A model generated the notes under the pieces. That model made no database searches and had not been told where the DNA came from. It saw only the letters and a program-made list of their open reading frames with translations. Position numbers and translations under genes: made by a program. A DNA stretch of 64,000 bases from Vibrio nigripulchritudo ATCC 27043. GTDB lineage: Bacteria > Pseudomonadota > Gammaproteobacteria > Enterobacterales > Vibrionaceae. Where the stretch lies: positions 1-64,000 of the forward strand of contig NZ_AFWJ01000267.1 of assembly GCF_000222685.1 (NCBI RefSeq), written 5' to 3'. Positions 1 to 9,289 of this stretch are shown here, one piece after another. Position 1 is the first letter of the stretch; every line of letters starts with the position of its first letter.

Positions 1-676
1 TACGAGTAGTATGAGTGTCACCTACAGATAGATAGCCTTCATCCCAAAGTGGGTGGTAAGGCAGGTCGTTCTCTTTGAGGTAATAGTGAACGTCTTTATT
101 TGTCCAGTCGATTACAGGCAAGAACTTAAATACGCCATTTTGAATCGCTAAGATAGGAAGATTGGCTCGCGAACTTGACTGTTCACGGCGTAAACCAGAG
201 AACCAAGTCCCTACCTTTAATTCGTTAAAGGCACGACGCATAGGTTCCACTTTGTTTATCTTGTTGTACTTCTCTATACCTTCAACACCTTGTTCCCACA
301 ATTTTCCGTAGCGAGCTTCCTGCCAGTTAGGACTGCTCTCTGCTCGGAAGATTTGTAGGTTGAGGTTAAGCTTTTCTGTCAATTCATCAATAAAGCGGTA
401 TGTTTCTGGAAACAAGTAACCAGTATCAGTCAATATCACTGGTACATCTGGCTTTACCTGTGAAACAAGATGAAGCATTACAGCGGCTTGGATTCCGAAA
501 CTGGATGAAACCACATAATTGCCTTCCAGATGCTCAATCGCCCAAGCCACTCTCTCTTGTGCTGTTAATGTTTCTAAGTAGCCATTCAGTTCCGCAAGGC
601 GCAGCGACTGCTCCGCCTTGGTCATGGACAGTAACTCAGAAAGCTGTGGCTTCTTAGTTGCTGTAGTATCAGGCAT
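1..676 (-). CDS. cysH: Phosphoadenosine phosphosulfate (PAPS) reductase, partial (C-terminus off the window)
   Basis: Reduces PAPS to sulfite with thioredoxin in assimilatory sulfate reduction, in the cytoplasm. About 225 residues are visible, beginning [14 protein letters not shown]. They include the nucleotide-binding region ([23 protein letters not shown]) and the [10 protein letters not shown] segment typical of PAPS reductases. The C-terminal part with the catalytic cysteine lies beyond position 1 and cannot be checked. The ATG at 676 overlaps the end of cysI by 8 bases, so the two are probably translationally coupled in a cysJ-cysI-cysH operon. The call is secure from sequence and context; only the missing end is unknown. 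Confidence 0.95.
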   Translation of the reverse strand, partial: MPDTTATKKPQLSELLSMTKAEQSLRLAELNGYLETLTAQERVAWAIEHLEGNYVVSSSFGIQAAVMLHLVSQVKPDVPVILTDTGYLFPETYRFIDELTEKLNLNLQIFRAESSPNWQEARYGKLWEQGVEGIEKYNKINKVEPMRRAFNELKVGTWFSGLRREQSSSRANLPILAIQNGVFKFLPVIDWTNKDVHYYLKENDLPYHPLWDEGYLSVGDTHTTR

Positions 677-2387
677 GCAAATCCCTCTTGGATACAAAGA
701 CTTCTTCTATAATGCCCGCACGGATCGTGAAGTCACCGAAGCATTCGCCTTCGTTACGCTCTTTCGCCCAGCGACCGACTAACTGATCGATCTCTTCTAG
801 GATTTGAGCGTCGGTAATGTTCTCTTTATACATCTTAGGAATACGAGTACCTGCACGGTTACCGCCTAAGTGTAAGTTATATCGACCCGGAGCTTTACCA
901 ACCAGACCGATTTCCGCAAGCATGGCGCGACCACATCCGTTAGGACAGCCTGTCACTCGTAAGATGATGTTTTCATCTTCTGGCAGACCGTGCTTTTCCA
1001 GAATGTCTTCTACGTCGGTGACAAACTCAGGAAGGAAACGTTCTGCTTCCGCCATCGCCAACGGACACGTTGGGAATGCCACACATGCCATGGAGCTTTT
1101 GCGCTGCTCACTCACGCTGTCGTCCATTAGACCGTGTTCACGAGCAATCTTTTCGATCTTCGCTTTCTGGCTCTTTGGAACACCAGCGACAATTAGGTTC
1201 TGGTTTGCGGTCATACGGAAATCGCCTTTGTGGATCTTCGCGATTTCTGCCATACCGGTTTTCAGTGGTTTACCTGGGTAGTCGAGTAGACGACCATTTT
1301 CAATAAAGATTGCCAGGTGGTATTTGCCATCTACACCTTCTGTCCAACCAATGCGATCGCCTCGGTCAGTGAATTCGTATGGACGACTCTCTTCAAACTT
1401 CACTCCAGCTCGTTTTTCAACTTCCGCTTTGAAAACATCAATACCTACACGATCAAGTGTGTACTTTGTTTTCGCATTCTTACGGTTAGAACGGTTACCC
1501 CAGTCTCGCTGAGTTGTCACTACTGCGGCAGCGACATCAAGCGTTTTGTCTAGGGAAACGAATCCGAAATCATCCGCACGACGTGCATAAGTAGAGGTGT
1601 CACCATGAGTCATAGCCAGACCACCACCCACAAGAACGTTAAAGCCTACTAACTGACCATCTTTTTCAATTGCTACGAAGTTTAGGTCGTTAGCATGCAC
1701 ATCGACGTCGTTTTGCGGTGGAATAACCACTGTTGTTTTGAACTTACGAGGCAGATAGTTGTTACCCAGAATCGGCTCTTCGTCTCGGTGCCCTTCAATT
1801 TTCTCGCCGTCTAGCCAGATCTCAGCATATGCTTTGGTCTTTGGCAGTAGGTGCTCAGAAATTTTGGTTGCCCAGTCGTAAGCCTGCTGGTGCAGTTCAG
1901 ATTCTACAGGGTTGGACGTACACAATACGTTTCGGTTTACGTCACCCGCAGTCGCGATGGAGTCGATGCCGTATTTATGCAGAGTCTGGTGCATCAATTT
2001 GATGTTTGGCTTCAGTACACCGTGAAACTGGAAGGTTTGACGCGTTGTCAGACGAACACTTCCGTACATAGTGCTTTCATCAGCAAATCTGTCAATGGCA
2101 AGCCACTGTTCAGGCTTGATGATACCGCCAGGCATACGAGCACGTAACATCACATTATGCAAAGGTTCTAGCTTCTGCTTCGCACGCTCTGCACGAATAT
2201 CGCGGTCATCCTGCTGATACATTCCGTGGAAACGGATAAGCTGGAAGTTGTCCGCAGTGAAGCCACCGGTTGTTTTGCCGCTAAGATCTTCGGTAATTGT
2301 ACCTCGAAGGAAATCACTCTCACCCTTCAAGCGCTCGTTGTCAGATAATGGGCCAAGCTCCGTACCCAGTAGATTCTTATCGCTCAT
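669..2387 (-). CDS. cysI: Sulfite reductase [NADPH] hemoprotein beta-component
   Basis: Catalyses the six-electron reduction of sulfite to sulfide at a coupled siroheme and 4Fe-4S cluster, taking electrons from CysJ. The protein has 572 residues, a normal length. Near residues 435-485 it carries both halves of the cluster-binding motif, CVAFPTC and CPNGC, as in the family. The repeated ferredoxin-like/NiR halves are recognisable ([23 protein letters not shown]). Its ATG shares one base with the cysJ stop codon (TAATG), a strong sign of coupled translation, and its end overlaps cysH. No anomaly was seen. Confidence 0.97.
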   Translation of the reverse strand: MSDKNLLGTELGPLSDNERLKGESDFLRGTITEDLSGKTTGGFTADNFQLIRFHGMYQQDDRDIRAERAKQKLEPLHNVMLRARMPGGIIKPEQWLAIDRFADESTMYGSVRLTTRQTFQFHGVLKPNIKLMHQTLHKYGIDSIATAGDVNRNVLCTSNPVESELHQQAYDWATKISEHLLPKTKAYAEIWLDGEKIEGHRDEEPILGNNYLPRKFKTTVVIPPQNDVDVHANDLNFVAIEKDGQLVGFNVLVGGGLAMTHGDTSTYARRADDFGFVSLDKTLDVAAAVVTTQRDWGNRSNRKNAKTKYTLDRVGIDVFKAEVEKRAGVKFEESRPYEFTDRGDRIGWTEGVDGKYHLAIFIENGRLLDYPGKPLKTGMAEIAKIHKGDFRMTANQNLIVAGVPKSQKAKIEKIAREHGLMDDSVSEQRKSSMACVAFPTCPLAMAEAERFLPEFVTDVEDILEKHGLPEDENIILRVTGCPNGCGRAMLAEIGLVGKAPGRYNLHLGGNRAGTRIPKMYKENITDAQILEEIDQLVGRWAKERNEGECFGDFTIRAGIIEEVFVSKRDLHA

Positions 2388-4231
2388 TAGTACACGTCCC
2401 TTTGATAACGTTTAGCTTTACGAAGATCGTTAACGAACTCTTCGGCTTTCTCTTGACTTAAACCGCCCTGATCTTGAGCCACTGTGATAAGTGCATCGTT
2501 CACATCTTTCGCCATGCGCGTTGCATCACCACATACGTAGATGTAGGCACCATCCTGAATCCATTGCCATACTTGCTCTGCATGCTCAAGGATTCGGTGT
2601 TGTACGTAGACTTTCTCTTGCTGGTCACGGCTGAATGCCACATCAAGCTGAGTCAAAATGCCCGACTTGAGGTATTTCTGCCATTCGACCTGGTATAAGA
2701 AATCCTGTGTGAATGTGCGATCACCAAAGAACAACCAGTTTTTACCTTCCGCATCACGGTTATCACGCTCTTGAATAAAGCTGCGGAAAGGCGCAATACC
2801 AGTACCTGGACCGATCATGATCACTGGTGTGTTGTCGTCTTGTGGTAGCTTAAAGTTGTTGTTGTTCTCAACAAACACTTTTACTTCACCGCCTTCTTCT
2901 AAGCGGTGAGAAAGGAAGCTGGAAGCTCCGCCGTAACGAGTCTCTTCACCAACATCGTATTCCACAACACCTACCGTCAGGTGTACTTCTTCATCTACCT
3001 CGCTTTGAGCAGATGCGATGGAGTACAAACGAGGTGTCAGACGACGCAAGATACCCACTAGCTCTTCCGCTGAAAGCTTAGTTTTCTTCTCACCAAGCAC
3101 ATCAACAACCTGAGTATTACCCGCGTATTCACGGAGCTTGTCTTTATCTGCAACCAGCTTTTCAAGCTTTTTACTGCCAGACAGTTCTGCGTATTTCGTA
3201 ACTAGCTGAGGATTTGAAGTCGTGATTTCATACTTGCTGATTAGCGCCGTACGAATAGACAAGCTTTCGCCATCTACTTCTATTGTTTCAATGCCCGATA
3301 GCCCAGCTTTTTCAAGAATGGCATCGACCAGCTCAGCACTGTTTTCGTACCAGACACCTAATGCATCGCCAGGTTGGTAAGTAATACCAGACTCATCAAG
3401 ATCGATTTCAATATGGCGAACGTCTTTACCGGAATCACGACCTGTAATCTTTTGGCTAGCCAAAAGCGTTGCTGTGTATGGCTTCTGTTTGGTGTACTGG
3501 CTGTGCGCAGCGGCTGGCTGACCCGCAGCATGAAGCTGAACCACTTCTGCTTCTGCACCTGAAGAAAGCATGTCTTTGGCTTTTTCTAATGCGCTCTTAC
3601 GCCAATCTGCTGCTGGCTCTTCGTAGTCGACATCACAGTCCAGACGCTCGATAAACGACGTTGCACCTAACTTAGACAGATACTCATCGAAGTCTTTAGC
3701 GGTTTGACAGAAAAACTCGTAGCTTGAATCACCCAAACCAATCACACCATATTGCAGGTTAGGCAGTTTCGGTGCTTTTTTCGATTGAAGGAACTCATGA
3801 AGTTCCATCGCGTTATCTGGCGGCTCACCCTCGCCGTTTGTAGACGCTACCACGATAACGTGGGTTTCTTTTGCTAAGTTCTTACCTTTGTAATCACTTG
3901 CGTCGAATAGCTCTACTGCAATTCCTTCTGCTTGCGCTTCTTCTTTCAGCGCTTCAGCAACGCCTTTTGCGTTACCCGTTTGAGAGGCGAAAATGATGCT
4001 TAGTTTGCCCGCAGGTTTTGCGGCAACTGTTGCGGCGGCTTGATTAATTGGCGCTGCAGCACCAGCCGTCTGATTTTGACTTATACCCCAGAAATAACCA
4101 CTTACCCACGCTAACTGCTGTGGAGATAGTTCAGAAATAGCTTGTTGTAATTGACCTATTTGCTGATCATTAAGTGGGCTTGCGAGGGCGGAAAGTTCCT
4201 TAAGTAACATGGTCACGACATCCCTATTCAT
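2387..4231 (-). CDS. cysJ: Sulfite reductase [NADPH] flavoprotein alpha-component
   Basis: Diflavin reductase that passes electrons from NADPH through FAD and FMN to CysI. Of 614 residues, about 75-205 form the flavodoxin-like FMN domain ([28 protein letters not shown]). The middle is the FAD-binding region ([12 protein letters not shown]), and the C-terminal third is the NADP-binding domain ([26 protein letters not shown]). It ends in RYQRDVY, the usual aromatic C-terminus of the family. It is the first gene of the cysJIH operon; about 100 bases separate it from the next gene upstream and should hold the promoter, but I cannot point to a CysB site. Confidence 0.97.
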   Translation of the reverse strand: MNRDVVTMLLKELSALASPLNDQQIGQLQQAISELSPQQLAWVSGYFWGISQNQTAGAAAPINQAAATVAAKPAGKLSIIFASQTGNAKGVAEALKEEAQAEGIAVELFDASDYKGKNLAKETHVIVVASTNGEGEPPDNAMELHEFLQSKKAPKLPNLQYGVIGLGDSSYEFFCQTAKDFDEYLSKLGATSFIERLDCDVDYEEPAADWRKSALEKAKDMLSSGAEAEVVQLHAAGQPAAAHSQYTKQKPYTATLLASQKITGRDSGKDVRHIEIDLDESGITYQPGDALGVWYENSAELVDAILEKAGLSGIETIEVDGESLSIRTALISKYEITTSNPQLVTKYAELSGSKKLEKLVADKDKLREYAGNTQVVDVLGEKKTKLSAEELVGILRRLTPRLYSIASAQSEVDEEVHLTVGVVEYDVGEETRYGGASSFLSHRLEEGGEVKVFVENNNNFKLPQDDNTPVIMIGPGTGIAPFRSFIQERDNRDAEGKNWLFFGDRTFTQDFLYQVEWQKYLKSGILTQLDVAFSRDQQEKVYVQHRILEHAEQVWQWIQDGAYIYVCGDATRMAKDVNDALITVAQDQGGLSQEKAEEFVNDLRKAKRYQRDVY

Positions 4232-4332
4232 TGCGTGATGATAGATTAACCACTCCCTCTAATAATAAAAAAGAATAGATGAGCATGTTTTATAACTTTT
4301 TGGAAGTAAGAAACGGGTCAGGAGGTAAGAGT

Positions 4333-4563
4333 TCAGTACTCTTCAATGCGAACTTGGCGAAATCCAACCGCCAAAGCAGACTTGGATGCTTTATCTAAGT
4401 CGATGTAATGACACTCTTCACCATGAGAATCTGTAAGGAGTATAAAGCCTCCCCGGGCGTGGCGAAATTCCACAATCCAGGTGCCTTCTTGAATGGAGGG
4501 TTCGATAATCGCTTCAACCAGCTGGTTATCTTGATACAGGCTTCGCAATTCAGAAATCGTCAT
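4333..4563 (-). CDS. Small conserved-looking protein of unknown function (76 aa)
   Basis: Encodes 76 residues starting MTISELRSLYQDNQ and ending in RQVRIEEY. It has no signal peptide or membrane segment. The composition is a helix followed by alternating short strands (GTWIVEFRHARGGFILLTD), suggesting a small alpha+beta cytoplasmic protein. It is a single gene between cysJ and an outer-membrane protein gene on the same strand, with about 100-140 bases on each side, so it is probably its own transcription unit. I do not recognise a named family with certainty. Confidence 0.7.
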   Translation of the reverse strand: MTISELRSLYQDNQLVEAIIEPSIQEGTWIVEFRHARGGFILLTDSHGEECHYIDLDKASKSALAVGFRQVRIEEY

Positions 4564-4703
4564 CTGTCAATCCTTGCTAACAAGTATGTTATTAAGAATG
4601 ACGGAAAACCATCGAATTGCAAATACAATGTTAATACAAATAACAAAAAGGCATACCAATCAATATCGATATGCCTTCTAGCTTCAGTATTATAGGTCGA
4701 TTT

Positions 4704-5369
4704 TTAAAAGCCGACTTCCAGACCGACAAACGCACCGTGCGTTAGATAAGTGTCACTCGGACCTGAGAATAAATTGAAGCGATAGTCCATCACTCGGTAG
4801 CCGGCGCGAATAGCAACGTCTGCTTTATCAAGTTCGAATCTATATCGCATACCTGCGGTCACGTCGGCTGTTTTGTCGCCATCGCTGTTCCCGAAATCGA
4901 ATTCACCAATAATATCTAAGTTGGTATCTGGAATTGTAATGGCGGCATTGGCATACCAGCTAAACAGCAATTTGCTGAAATCCTGAGTCGGGTCGACAGG
5001 GTTGGAGTAAACACCACTGGAATACTGAGACAACGTTAGACCCGCATCGAAATGCAGCAGTTCATGCTCAATCAGATCGTAATAAAAGGTGAAGTCCGTT
5101 TTATTGAAACTGATGTATTCCATCTCGACAGGGCTAAAACGAATACGGAAATCTGGCACGTAAGAGATGTCGTGTTTCAATGCTAATGAACCTGTGAACT
5201 GAGTATCTCTGTCACTGGACAGAATCACATCGGCATCATGCTTGTAATCTGTTTTTGCTACCCAGGCGTCTGCTATGGCTGTTACTTCAAAGCCAGACTC
5301 AGCAAAACTAGGGAACGTACATAAAGCTATAGAAGAGGAGAATAAAGCCGCAAAAACGCGATTTTTCAT
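4704..5369 (-). CDS. Outer-membrane beta-barrel protein (TIGR04219-type)
   Basis: A 221-residue exported protein. It has a signal peptide (MKNRVFAALFSSSIALC... with cleavage after FAES or nearby), then alternating amphipathic strands, and a final strand ending in phenylalanine (FVGLEVGF), the usual signal for outer-membrane insertion. Motifs such as YYDLIEHELLHFDAGLTL look like the TIGR04219 outer-membrane family found in vibrios; this assignment is from memory. I chose the ATG at 5369 because it gives a standard signal peptide. A GTG at 5384 would add five residues, and neither start has a strong ribosome-binding site. Its substrate or role is unknown. Confidence 0.8.
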   Translation of the reverse strand: MKNRVFAALFSSSIALCTFPSFAESGFEVTAIADAWVAKTDYKHDADVILSSDRDTQFTGSLALKHDISYVPDFRIRFSPVEMEYISFNKTDFTFYYDLIEHELLHFDAGLTLSQYSSGVYSNPVDPTQDFSKLLFSWYANAAITIPDTNLDIIGEFDFGNSDGDKTADVTAGMRYRFELDKADVAIRAGYRVMDYRFNLFSGPSDTYLTHGAFVGLEVGF

Positions 5370-5463
5370 TGAAGGAAACCCCACCCGTAAAACGTGAACA
5401 CAGTGGGGATACTATCATACTTGCACTGCACGAAAAGCCATCTTGTACAGCGCTAACCCAAAA

Positions 5464-5673
5464 TTAACGTGGGCAGTAGACTTTATTTCGGAAGAACCAC
5501 CAGGCAACCGCCAGAACGATCAACCAAGGCAGTAACTTAAATACCATGCCTACCATTCCGAGAACCAACATCACTGCGAACGCTACTGCACCCGCCGCAA
5601 AAATCGACACTAAGGTGACGCCGGTAAAAAACAACACACCCAGAAATACCAACACAAATAGCAGTTCAATCAT
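5464..5673 (-). CDS. pspG: Phage shock protein G homologue
   Basis: A 69-residue inner-membrane protein with two hydrophobic segments (ELLFVLVFLGVLFFTGV and KLLPWLIVLAVAWWFF). The MIELLFV start, the conserved KLLPWL motif and the position downstream of dusA match E. coli PspG (yjbO), an effector of the phage-shock envelope-stress response. The ATG at 5673 is preceded by AGAGAGG and is preferred over the upstream in-frame start at 5703. A sigma-54 promoter motif lies 48-63 bases upstream, which fits known PspF/sigma-54 control of psp genes and supports the identification. Confidence 0.85.
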   Translation of the reverse strand: MIELLFVLVFLGVLFFTGVTLVSIFAAGAVAFAVMLVLGMVGMVFKLLPWLIVLAVAWWFFRNKVYCPR

Positions 5674-5720
5674 TGTTTGCCTCTCTTTGCATTTCACTTT
5701 CAACTGTATGTTTTAGCTAT

Positions 5721-5736
5721 TGCAGGAAGCAGACCA
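5721..5736 (-). promoter_or_regulatory. Predicted sigma-54 (RpoN) promoter of pspG
   Basis: On the minus strand this reads TGGTCTGCTTCCTGCA, with GG and GC exactly ten bases apart as in the -24/-12 consensus TGGCAC-N5-TTGCA. Transcription would start near 5710, about 37 bases before the pspG ATG. In known systems such promoters need the PspF activator; no PspF site was identified here. Confidence 0.7.
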
Positions 5737-5774
5737 ACTTTCAAAAAATGGCATTTTTTCTTTTTATAACAAGC

Positions 5775-5812
5775 AAATAAAAAGAAACCCTAAGGTTAAG
5801 CCTCAGGGTTTC
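5775..5812 (-). terminator. Rho-independent terminator of dusA
   Basis: Inverted repeat 5784-5795 / 5801-5812 (12 bp with one mismatch, 5-base loop), followed on the minus strand by TTTTTATTT. It lies just downstream of the dusA stop and separates dusA from the pspG promoter. Confidence 0.85.
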
Positions 5813-5853
5813 AATTATTCTGTTTGGCAAAATACACCAACTGGTAGCGATTT

Positions 5854-6858
5854 TTACACACCCAGTTCTGATGGAATTTTCGCTAAAGCGGTTTCGACTA
5901 CTTCTAAGCCAGCTCCTTTCTTGTGCGCGTTCTCACTGATGTATCGACGCCACTGCCGAGCACCCGGCATACTTTGGAACAGCCCTAGCATATGGCGAGT
6001 CATATGCCCCAGGTAAGTTCCTTTAGACAGCTCTTTCTCAATGTAAGGGTACATAGCGCGAACGATATCAGAGCGTTTTTTGATTGATTTATCTGATCCG
6101 AAAAGCTCTTGATCGACAGATGCCAGAATATAAGGGCTTTGATACGCTTCGCGGCCAATCATGACACCATCCAGATGCTGTAAATGCGCTTTGGCTTCTT
6201 CCAGAGTTTTAATACCACCGTTGATTGCAATGGTCAGGTTTGGAAAATCTTTCTTGATTTGATAAGCGCGAGGGTAATCCAGTGGCGGGATCTCTCGGTT
6301 TTCTTTTGGGCTAAGACCACTGAGCCAAGCTTTACGTGCATGAATCGTAAACTGCTCACAGCCACCCTTTTCAGACACTACAGAAACGAAATCCGTCAGA
6401 AACTCATAAGAATCCTGATCATCGATGCCGATACGTGTCTTTACAGTAACAGGCACATCCACCACTTCGCGCATCGCCGCAACGCATTCGGCGACTAAGT
6501 CTGGCTCTGCCATCAGGCAGGCACCGAAGCGACCGTTTTGAACACGGTCAGACGGGCAACCAACGTTCAGGTTAATCTCGTCATAACCACGATCCTGTGC
6601 CAGTTTGGCGCAAGTGGCTAAATCCGCTGGGTTAGAGCCACCAAGCTGCAACGCTACAGGGTGTTCTTCTTCGTTGTACGCCAAGAAATCGCCCTTACCA
6701 TGAATGATCGCCCCCGTTGTAACCATCTCGGTATACAACAATGCATTATCAGACATTAAGCGGTGGAAGTAGCGACAGTGTCTATCAGTCCAGTCGAGCA
6801 TGGGCGCAACACTGAAACGCTGCATTGGGAAATTGCTTGTATTCTCTGGCTTAGACAC
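5854..6858 (-). CDS. dusA: tRNA-dihydrouridine(20/20a) synthase
   Basis: FMN-dependent enzyme that reduces uridine 20/20a in the tRNA D-loop. The protein has 334 residues. FMN-binding [11 protein letters not shown] is at residues 18-28, and the active-site Cys is in [19 protein letters not shown] near residue 105. Phosphate-binding [12 protein letters not shown] and [10 protein letters not shown] follow. The gene is intact, although its 5' end borders an integrase. Integrases that target the 5' end of dusA are a described family (Farrugia and co-workers), so the first codons and promoter here may have been supplied by the integrated element. Confidence 0.96.
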   Translation of the reverse strand: MSKPENTSNFPMQRFSVAPMLDWTDRHCRYFHRLMSDNALLYTEMVTTGAIIHGKGDFLAYNEEEHPVALQLGGSNPADLATCAKLAQDRGYDEINLNVGCPSDRVQNGRFGACLMAEPDLVAECVAAMREVVDVPVTVKTRIGIDDQDSYEFLTDFVSVVSEKGGCEQFTIHARKAWLSGLSPKENREIPPLDYPRAYQIKKDFPNLTIAINGGIKTLEEAKAHLQHLDGVMIGREAYQSPYILASVDQELFGSDKSIKKRSDIVRAMYPYIEKELSKGTYLGHMTRHMLGLFQSMPGARQWRRYISENAHKKGAGLEVVETALAKIPSELGV

Positions 6859-6891
6859 TGTTTTACCTCAATTTTTCTTGTCTCATTTTTG

Positions 6892-6950
6892 CGTCGAATC
6901 GCTTGGTTTTTCGTCGAATTCCGTACTATAGTACCCCTAGGAGTACCCCT
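6892..6950. repeat. Short direct repeats before the integrase: CGTCGAAT x2 and AGTACCCCT x2
   Basis: CGTCGAAT occurs at 6892-6899 and 6912-6919 (20-base period, two helical turns). AGTACCCCT occurs at 6930-6938 and 6942-6950 (12-base period). The same nonamer recurs inverted at 7138-7146 and 7168-7176. The spacing and position directly upstream of the integrase start suggest binding sites for the integrase arm domain or an excisionase/repressor. This is inference. Confidence 0.45.
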
Positions 6951-6965
6951 CAAGGAGTAGGACAG

Positions 6966-8020
6966 TTGGCATCTTTTACTATAGAAAAGCGCACGTTAAA
7001 AAGTGGCGAATCCAGATTCAAAGTGACCATCTTCGTCAAAAAAGCGGACGGATTATACACCGTGAATCGAAAACTTTCAGAAAAAAGGAAATCGCTAGAA
7101 CACACGGAAAGAACCGAGTTCAAGACATTGAAACTCAAGGGGTACTCAGAACAAAAGCAGTCCCCCTAGGGGTACTGTTAGACAAGTTCATGGATGACAG
7201 AGATCTCTGGGAACAAACCGGACGCACAAAGCAATACACGATCCGATTCTTACGTGATTGTGATATTGCCAAGGTTCAAAGCAACGAACTGAAATCCAGT
7301 GACCTCATAGAGCACTGTCGGATAAGAAAAACAGCTGGGGCAAAACCTGTCACTATTTACCATGATATTGCTTACCTGCGCTCAGTGATGAAGAAAGCAA
7401 AACCCGTCTTTGATATAGATGCCAACTTCCAAATCTTTGAAGAAGCAGTACCAGTACTCATTGATATGAAGTTAGTCGGTAAAAGTCAGAAAAGGACTCG
7501 CAGACCAACCTCAGAAGAAATTGAGCGATTAAAAGAAGCACTTCACGAACGCCAAAAGACCCACGCTAGTAAAATCCCATTTGTCGACATCTTAGAATTC
7601 AGCATCCTCACCTGCATGCGAATTGGCGAGGTATGCAAACTGCGCTGGGAAGACTTACACGAAGAGCATAAAACTGTGTTGGTTAGAGATAGAAAAGACC
7701 CACGCAAGAAAGAAGGCAATCATATGATCGTGCCACTGCTTGGTGAATCATTCGATATTGTCAAAAGGCAGCCTACTAACAACGCGCTGATTTTTCCGTA
7801 CAACTCACGTAGCGCAACCGCTGGTTTTCAACGTGTTAGAAACTCACTTGGTATCGAGGATTTGCGCTATCACGATTTAAGGCGCGAGGGAGCGAGTAGA
7901 TTATTTGAGAAAGGTTATTCTATAGAGGAAGTGGCTCAGGTTACCGGACATAGAAACTTGAATGTACTTTGGCAGGTTTATACCCACCTGTTTCCCCACA
8001 AACTGCATGAAAAGAGCTAA
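6966..8020 (+). pseudogene. Tyrosine recombinase/integrase, split by a frameshift
   Basis: Translation most plausibly starts at TTG 6966, eight bases after AAGGAG. It runs in one frame (ASFTIEKRTLKSGESRFKV, an arm-binding strand pattern) to the A-run at 7081-7086. The rest of the protein is in the -1 frame (EKKEIARTHGKNRVQDIE, continuing through 8020). Re-joining the frames gives about 350 residues. The catalytic half is complete: Arg in CMRIGEVCKLRWED, His and Arg in YHDLRREGASR, His in TGHRNLNVLW, nucleophile Tyr in QVYTHLF. The break fits a single-base loss in a homopolymer. It could be real inactivation, a sequencing error, or recoding; the tract is not a canonical slippery heptamer in the upstream frame. 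A fragment could also start at ATG 7190 without the arm domain. Confidence 0.8.
7138..7176. repeat. Inverted copies of the AGTACCCCT nonamer inside the integrase gene
   Basis: AGGGGTACT occurs at 7138-7146 and 7168-7176, 30 bases apart, in inverse orientation to the pair at 6930-6950. The second copy is followed 13 bases later by the ATG at 7190. Four copies within 250 bases is more than expected by chance for a 9-mer. Confidence 0.4.
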
Positions 8021-8079
8021 TCCAAAACTAACATCGTGTAAAATACACAAAGTATTCACTGGCCTTGGAGCTGTTCAGA

Positions 8080-8730
8080 ATGTCAACCTTAGTCTTAACA
8101 TGCCCTCACTGTGAGGCAGAGAAGATGACCTTTAACTCGTTTTATGACCTAACGACTGCTAAACCATTTAATCCTGGTCTGTATCATCATTTGCTAGCAA
8201 TGATCTGTAGCGGATGCCAACGAGGTATTATTGCAGAATTTCTATCAAGTAATGGTCAAGTCGATTTTCATGCAGATAAGTTTGGAAATCTAAAAGAATT
8301 CAGAGAGATACTAAATGGACACATTGATACATATCCTAAAGTAACGACTACCTCCCAGCTAGAGCATCTACCTGACAACATCAAAAATTTTTATGAACAA
8401 GCGTTAAAAAGCCACAAATCAGGCTTGTATGATGCGGCAGCAATTATGGCAAGAAAAACTCTTGAGGTAGCTACCAAAGAATTAAGCCCTGACCATAAAG
8501 ACCTAACACTGTACAAGCGAATCGAGAAGCTATACGAAGAACACACAGTGACCAAAGTTCTTAAGGAGTGGGCTCATATCATCAGAGAAGAAGGCAATGG
8601 TGCAGCTCATGAAGAGGAACCAATTTCAGAGAATGAGTCCGAAGAGTTAACCTCTTTCACAACAATGTTTCTTAACTACACTTTTACTATGCCTGAAATG
8701 ATTGAACTAAAAAAGCAGCAACCAAACTAG
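8080..8730 (+). CDS. DUF4145 domain protein with N-terminal zinc ribbon
   Basis: A 216-residue cytoplasmic protein. Residues about 8-55 contain two CxxC pairs (CPHC and CSGC), a likely zinc ribbon. Residues about 100-200 are the helical DUF4145 region (GLYDAAAIMARKTLEVA, WAHIIREEGNGAAHEEEP). DUF4145 occurs alone or attached to restriction and other defence proteins; its activity is not established. The ATG at 8080 follows GGAG by nine bases and is preferred over an upstream in-frame TTG at 8065. It is the only cargo-like gene on the integrase strand, so a role in phage defence or element maintenance is possible but unproven. Confidence 0.8.
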   Translation: MSTLVLTCPHCEAEKMTFNSFYDLTTAKPFNPGLYHHLLAMICSGCQRGIIAEFLSSNGQVDFHADKFGNLKEFREILNGHIDTYPKVTTTSQLEHLPDNIKNFYEQALKSHKSGLYDAAAIMARKTLEVATKELSPDHKDLTLYKRIEKLYEEHTVTKVLKEWAHIIREEGNGAAHEEEPISENESEELTSFTTMFLNYTFTMPEMIELKKQQPN

Positions 8731-8865
8731 TAGCTAGTTGACACCCGAGTTAAAAACTTTATTATTCAGCTCGTAAGCCCCTCATTTTCTATGTGCGTAA
8801 TGATGGACGGGTATTAAAAATTAATATTTCGTTTGTTTTAACATAGTAAATTAGGAGAGAAAGAC

Positions 8866-8949
8866 ATGAAGTATAATCGTGAACTGAAACTTGTTCTGCA
8901 CGTGATGACGAGCATCATTCAATTAGCAAAACTAATTATGATGTTTTAA
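8866..8949 (+). CDS. 27-residue hydrophobic peptide ORF
   Basis: ATG at 8866 follows AGGAGAG with good spacing and opens a 27-codon frame encoding a basic N-terminus (MKYNRELKLVLH) and a hydrophobic C-terminal half (SIIQLAKLIMMF). A perfect 12-bp terminator follows 22 bases after the stop. The compact unit resembles the gene layout of small membrane peptides such as type I toxins, but I recognise no family and see no clear antisense RNA promoter. Confidence 0.5.
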   Translation: MKYNRELKLVLHVMTSIIQLAKLIMMF

Positions 8950-8971
8950 TTTGTAGGATAGGGGCTTACAC

Positions 8972-8999
8972 AAAAAAGGAGCCGTAAGGCTCCTTTTTT
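8972..8999. terminator. Bidirectional rho-independent terminator
   Basis: Perfect 12-bp stem (8972-8983 / 8988-8999) with a GTAA loop and six A/T residues on each side. It ends the 27-aa unit on the plus strand and the holin-containing unit on the minus strand. Confidence 0.9.
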
Positions 9000-9111
9000 A
9001 TTCCATCCAGCAGCAAGCGAGGGCAAGGAGGTTAGCCGTTAGCTTGTCCCTTACCCATGGCATGAGTAAACCGTCATTAACTGGCTTGCGTGTCAATTCA
9101 CGCTCTATCAT
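8998..9111 (-). CDS. Possible 37-residue ORF at the end of the holin operon
   Basis: An open frame from ATG 9111 to a TAA at 8998-9000, beginning MIERELTRKPVNDG and ending LALACCWME. It lies 40 bases downstream of the 45-aa ORF on the same strand and stops at the shared terminator. There is no convincing ribosome-binding site, so it may be a relic of a longer lysis-region gene. No family is recognised. Confidence 0.35.
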   Translation of the reverse strand: MIERELTRKPVNDGLLMPWVRDKLTANLLALACCWME

Positions 9112-9151
9112 GCGTTTTTAAGCTGGCATTCCGCTCTGAGTGCAACTTAAG

Positions 9152-9289
9152 TTAAAGCTTGCCCACCTTTTCCACTAGCCTGTCGAGAATGTTTCGCGTG
9201 TTCTTGATGTTCTGCCAGAGCATAAACAAGATCAGCAATTCAGTGGGCTTGAGTCCCAAGTCCGAAATCACAGGTAACAAATCCGTCAT
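9152..9289 (-). CDS. 45-residue phage-type small protein, coupled to the holin
   Basis: ATG at 9289 overlaps the stop of the holin-like gene (ATGA), implying translational coupling, and AAGGATGGTG lies just upstream. The 45 residues start MTDLLPVISDLGLKP, have a central hydrophobic stretch (ELLILFMLWQ) and a charged tail ending VEKVGKL. The layout suggests a small accessory protein of a phage lysis or tail cassette; function unknown. Confidence 0.6.
   Translation of the reverse strand: MTDLLPVISDLGLKPTELLILFMLWQNIKNTRNILDRLVEKVGKL

Noticed and set aside
7081-7088. Programmed -1 frameshift in the integrase
   Set aside because: In the upstream reading frame the A-tract is split as GAA AAA AGG, not as a canonical slippery heptamer, and no clear stimulatory stem was seen after it. 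Mutation or error is simpler.
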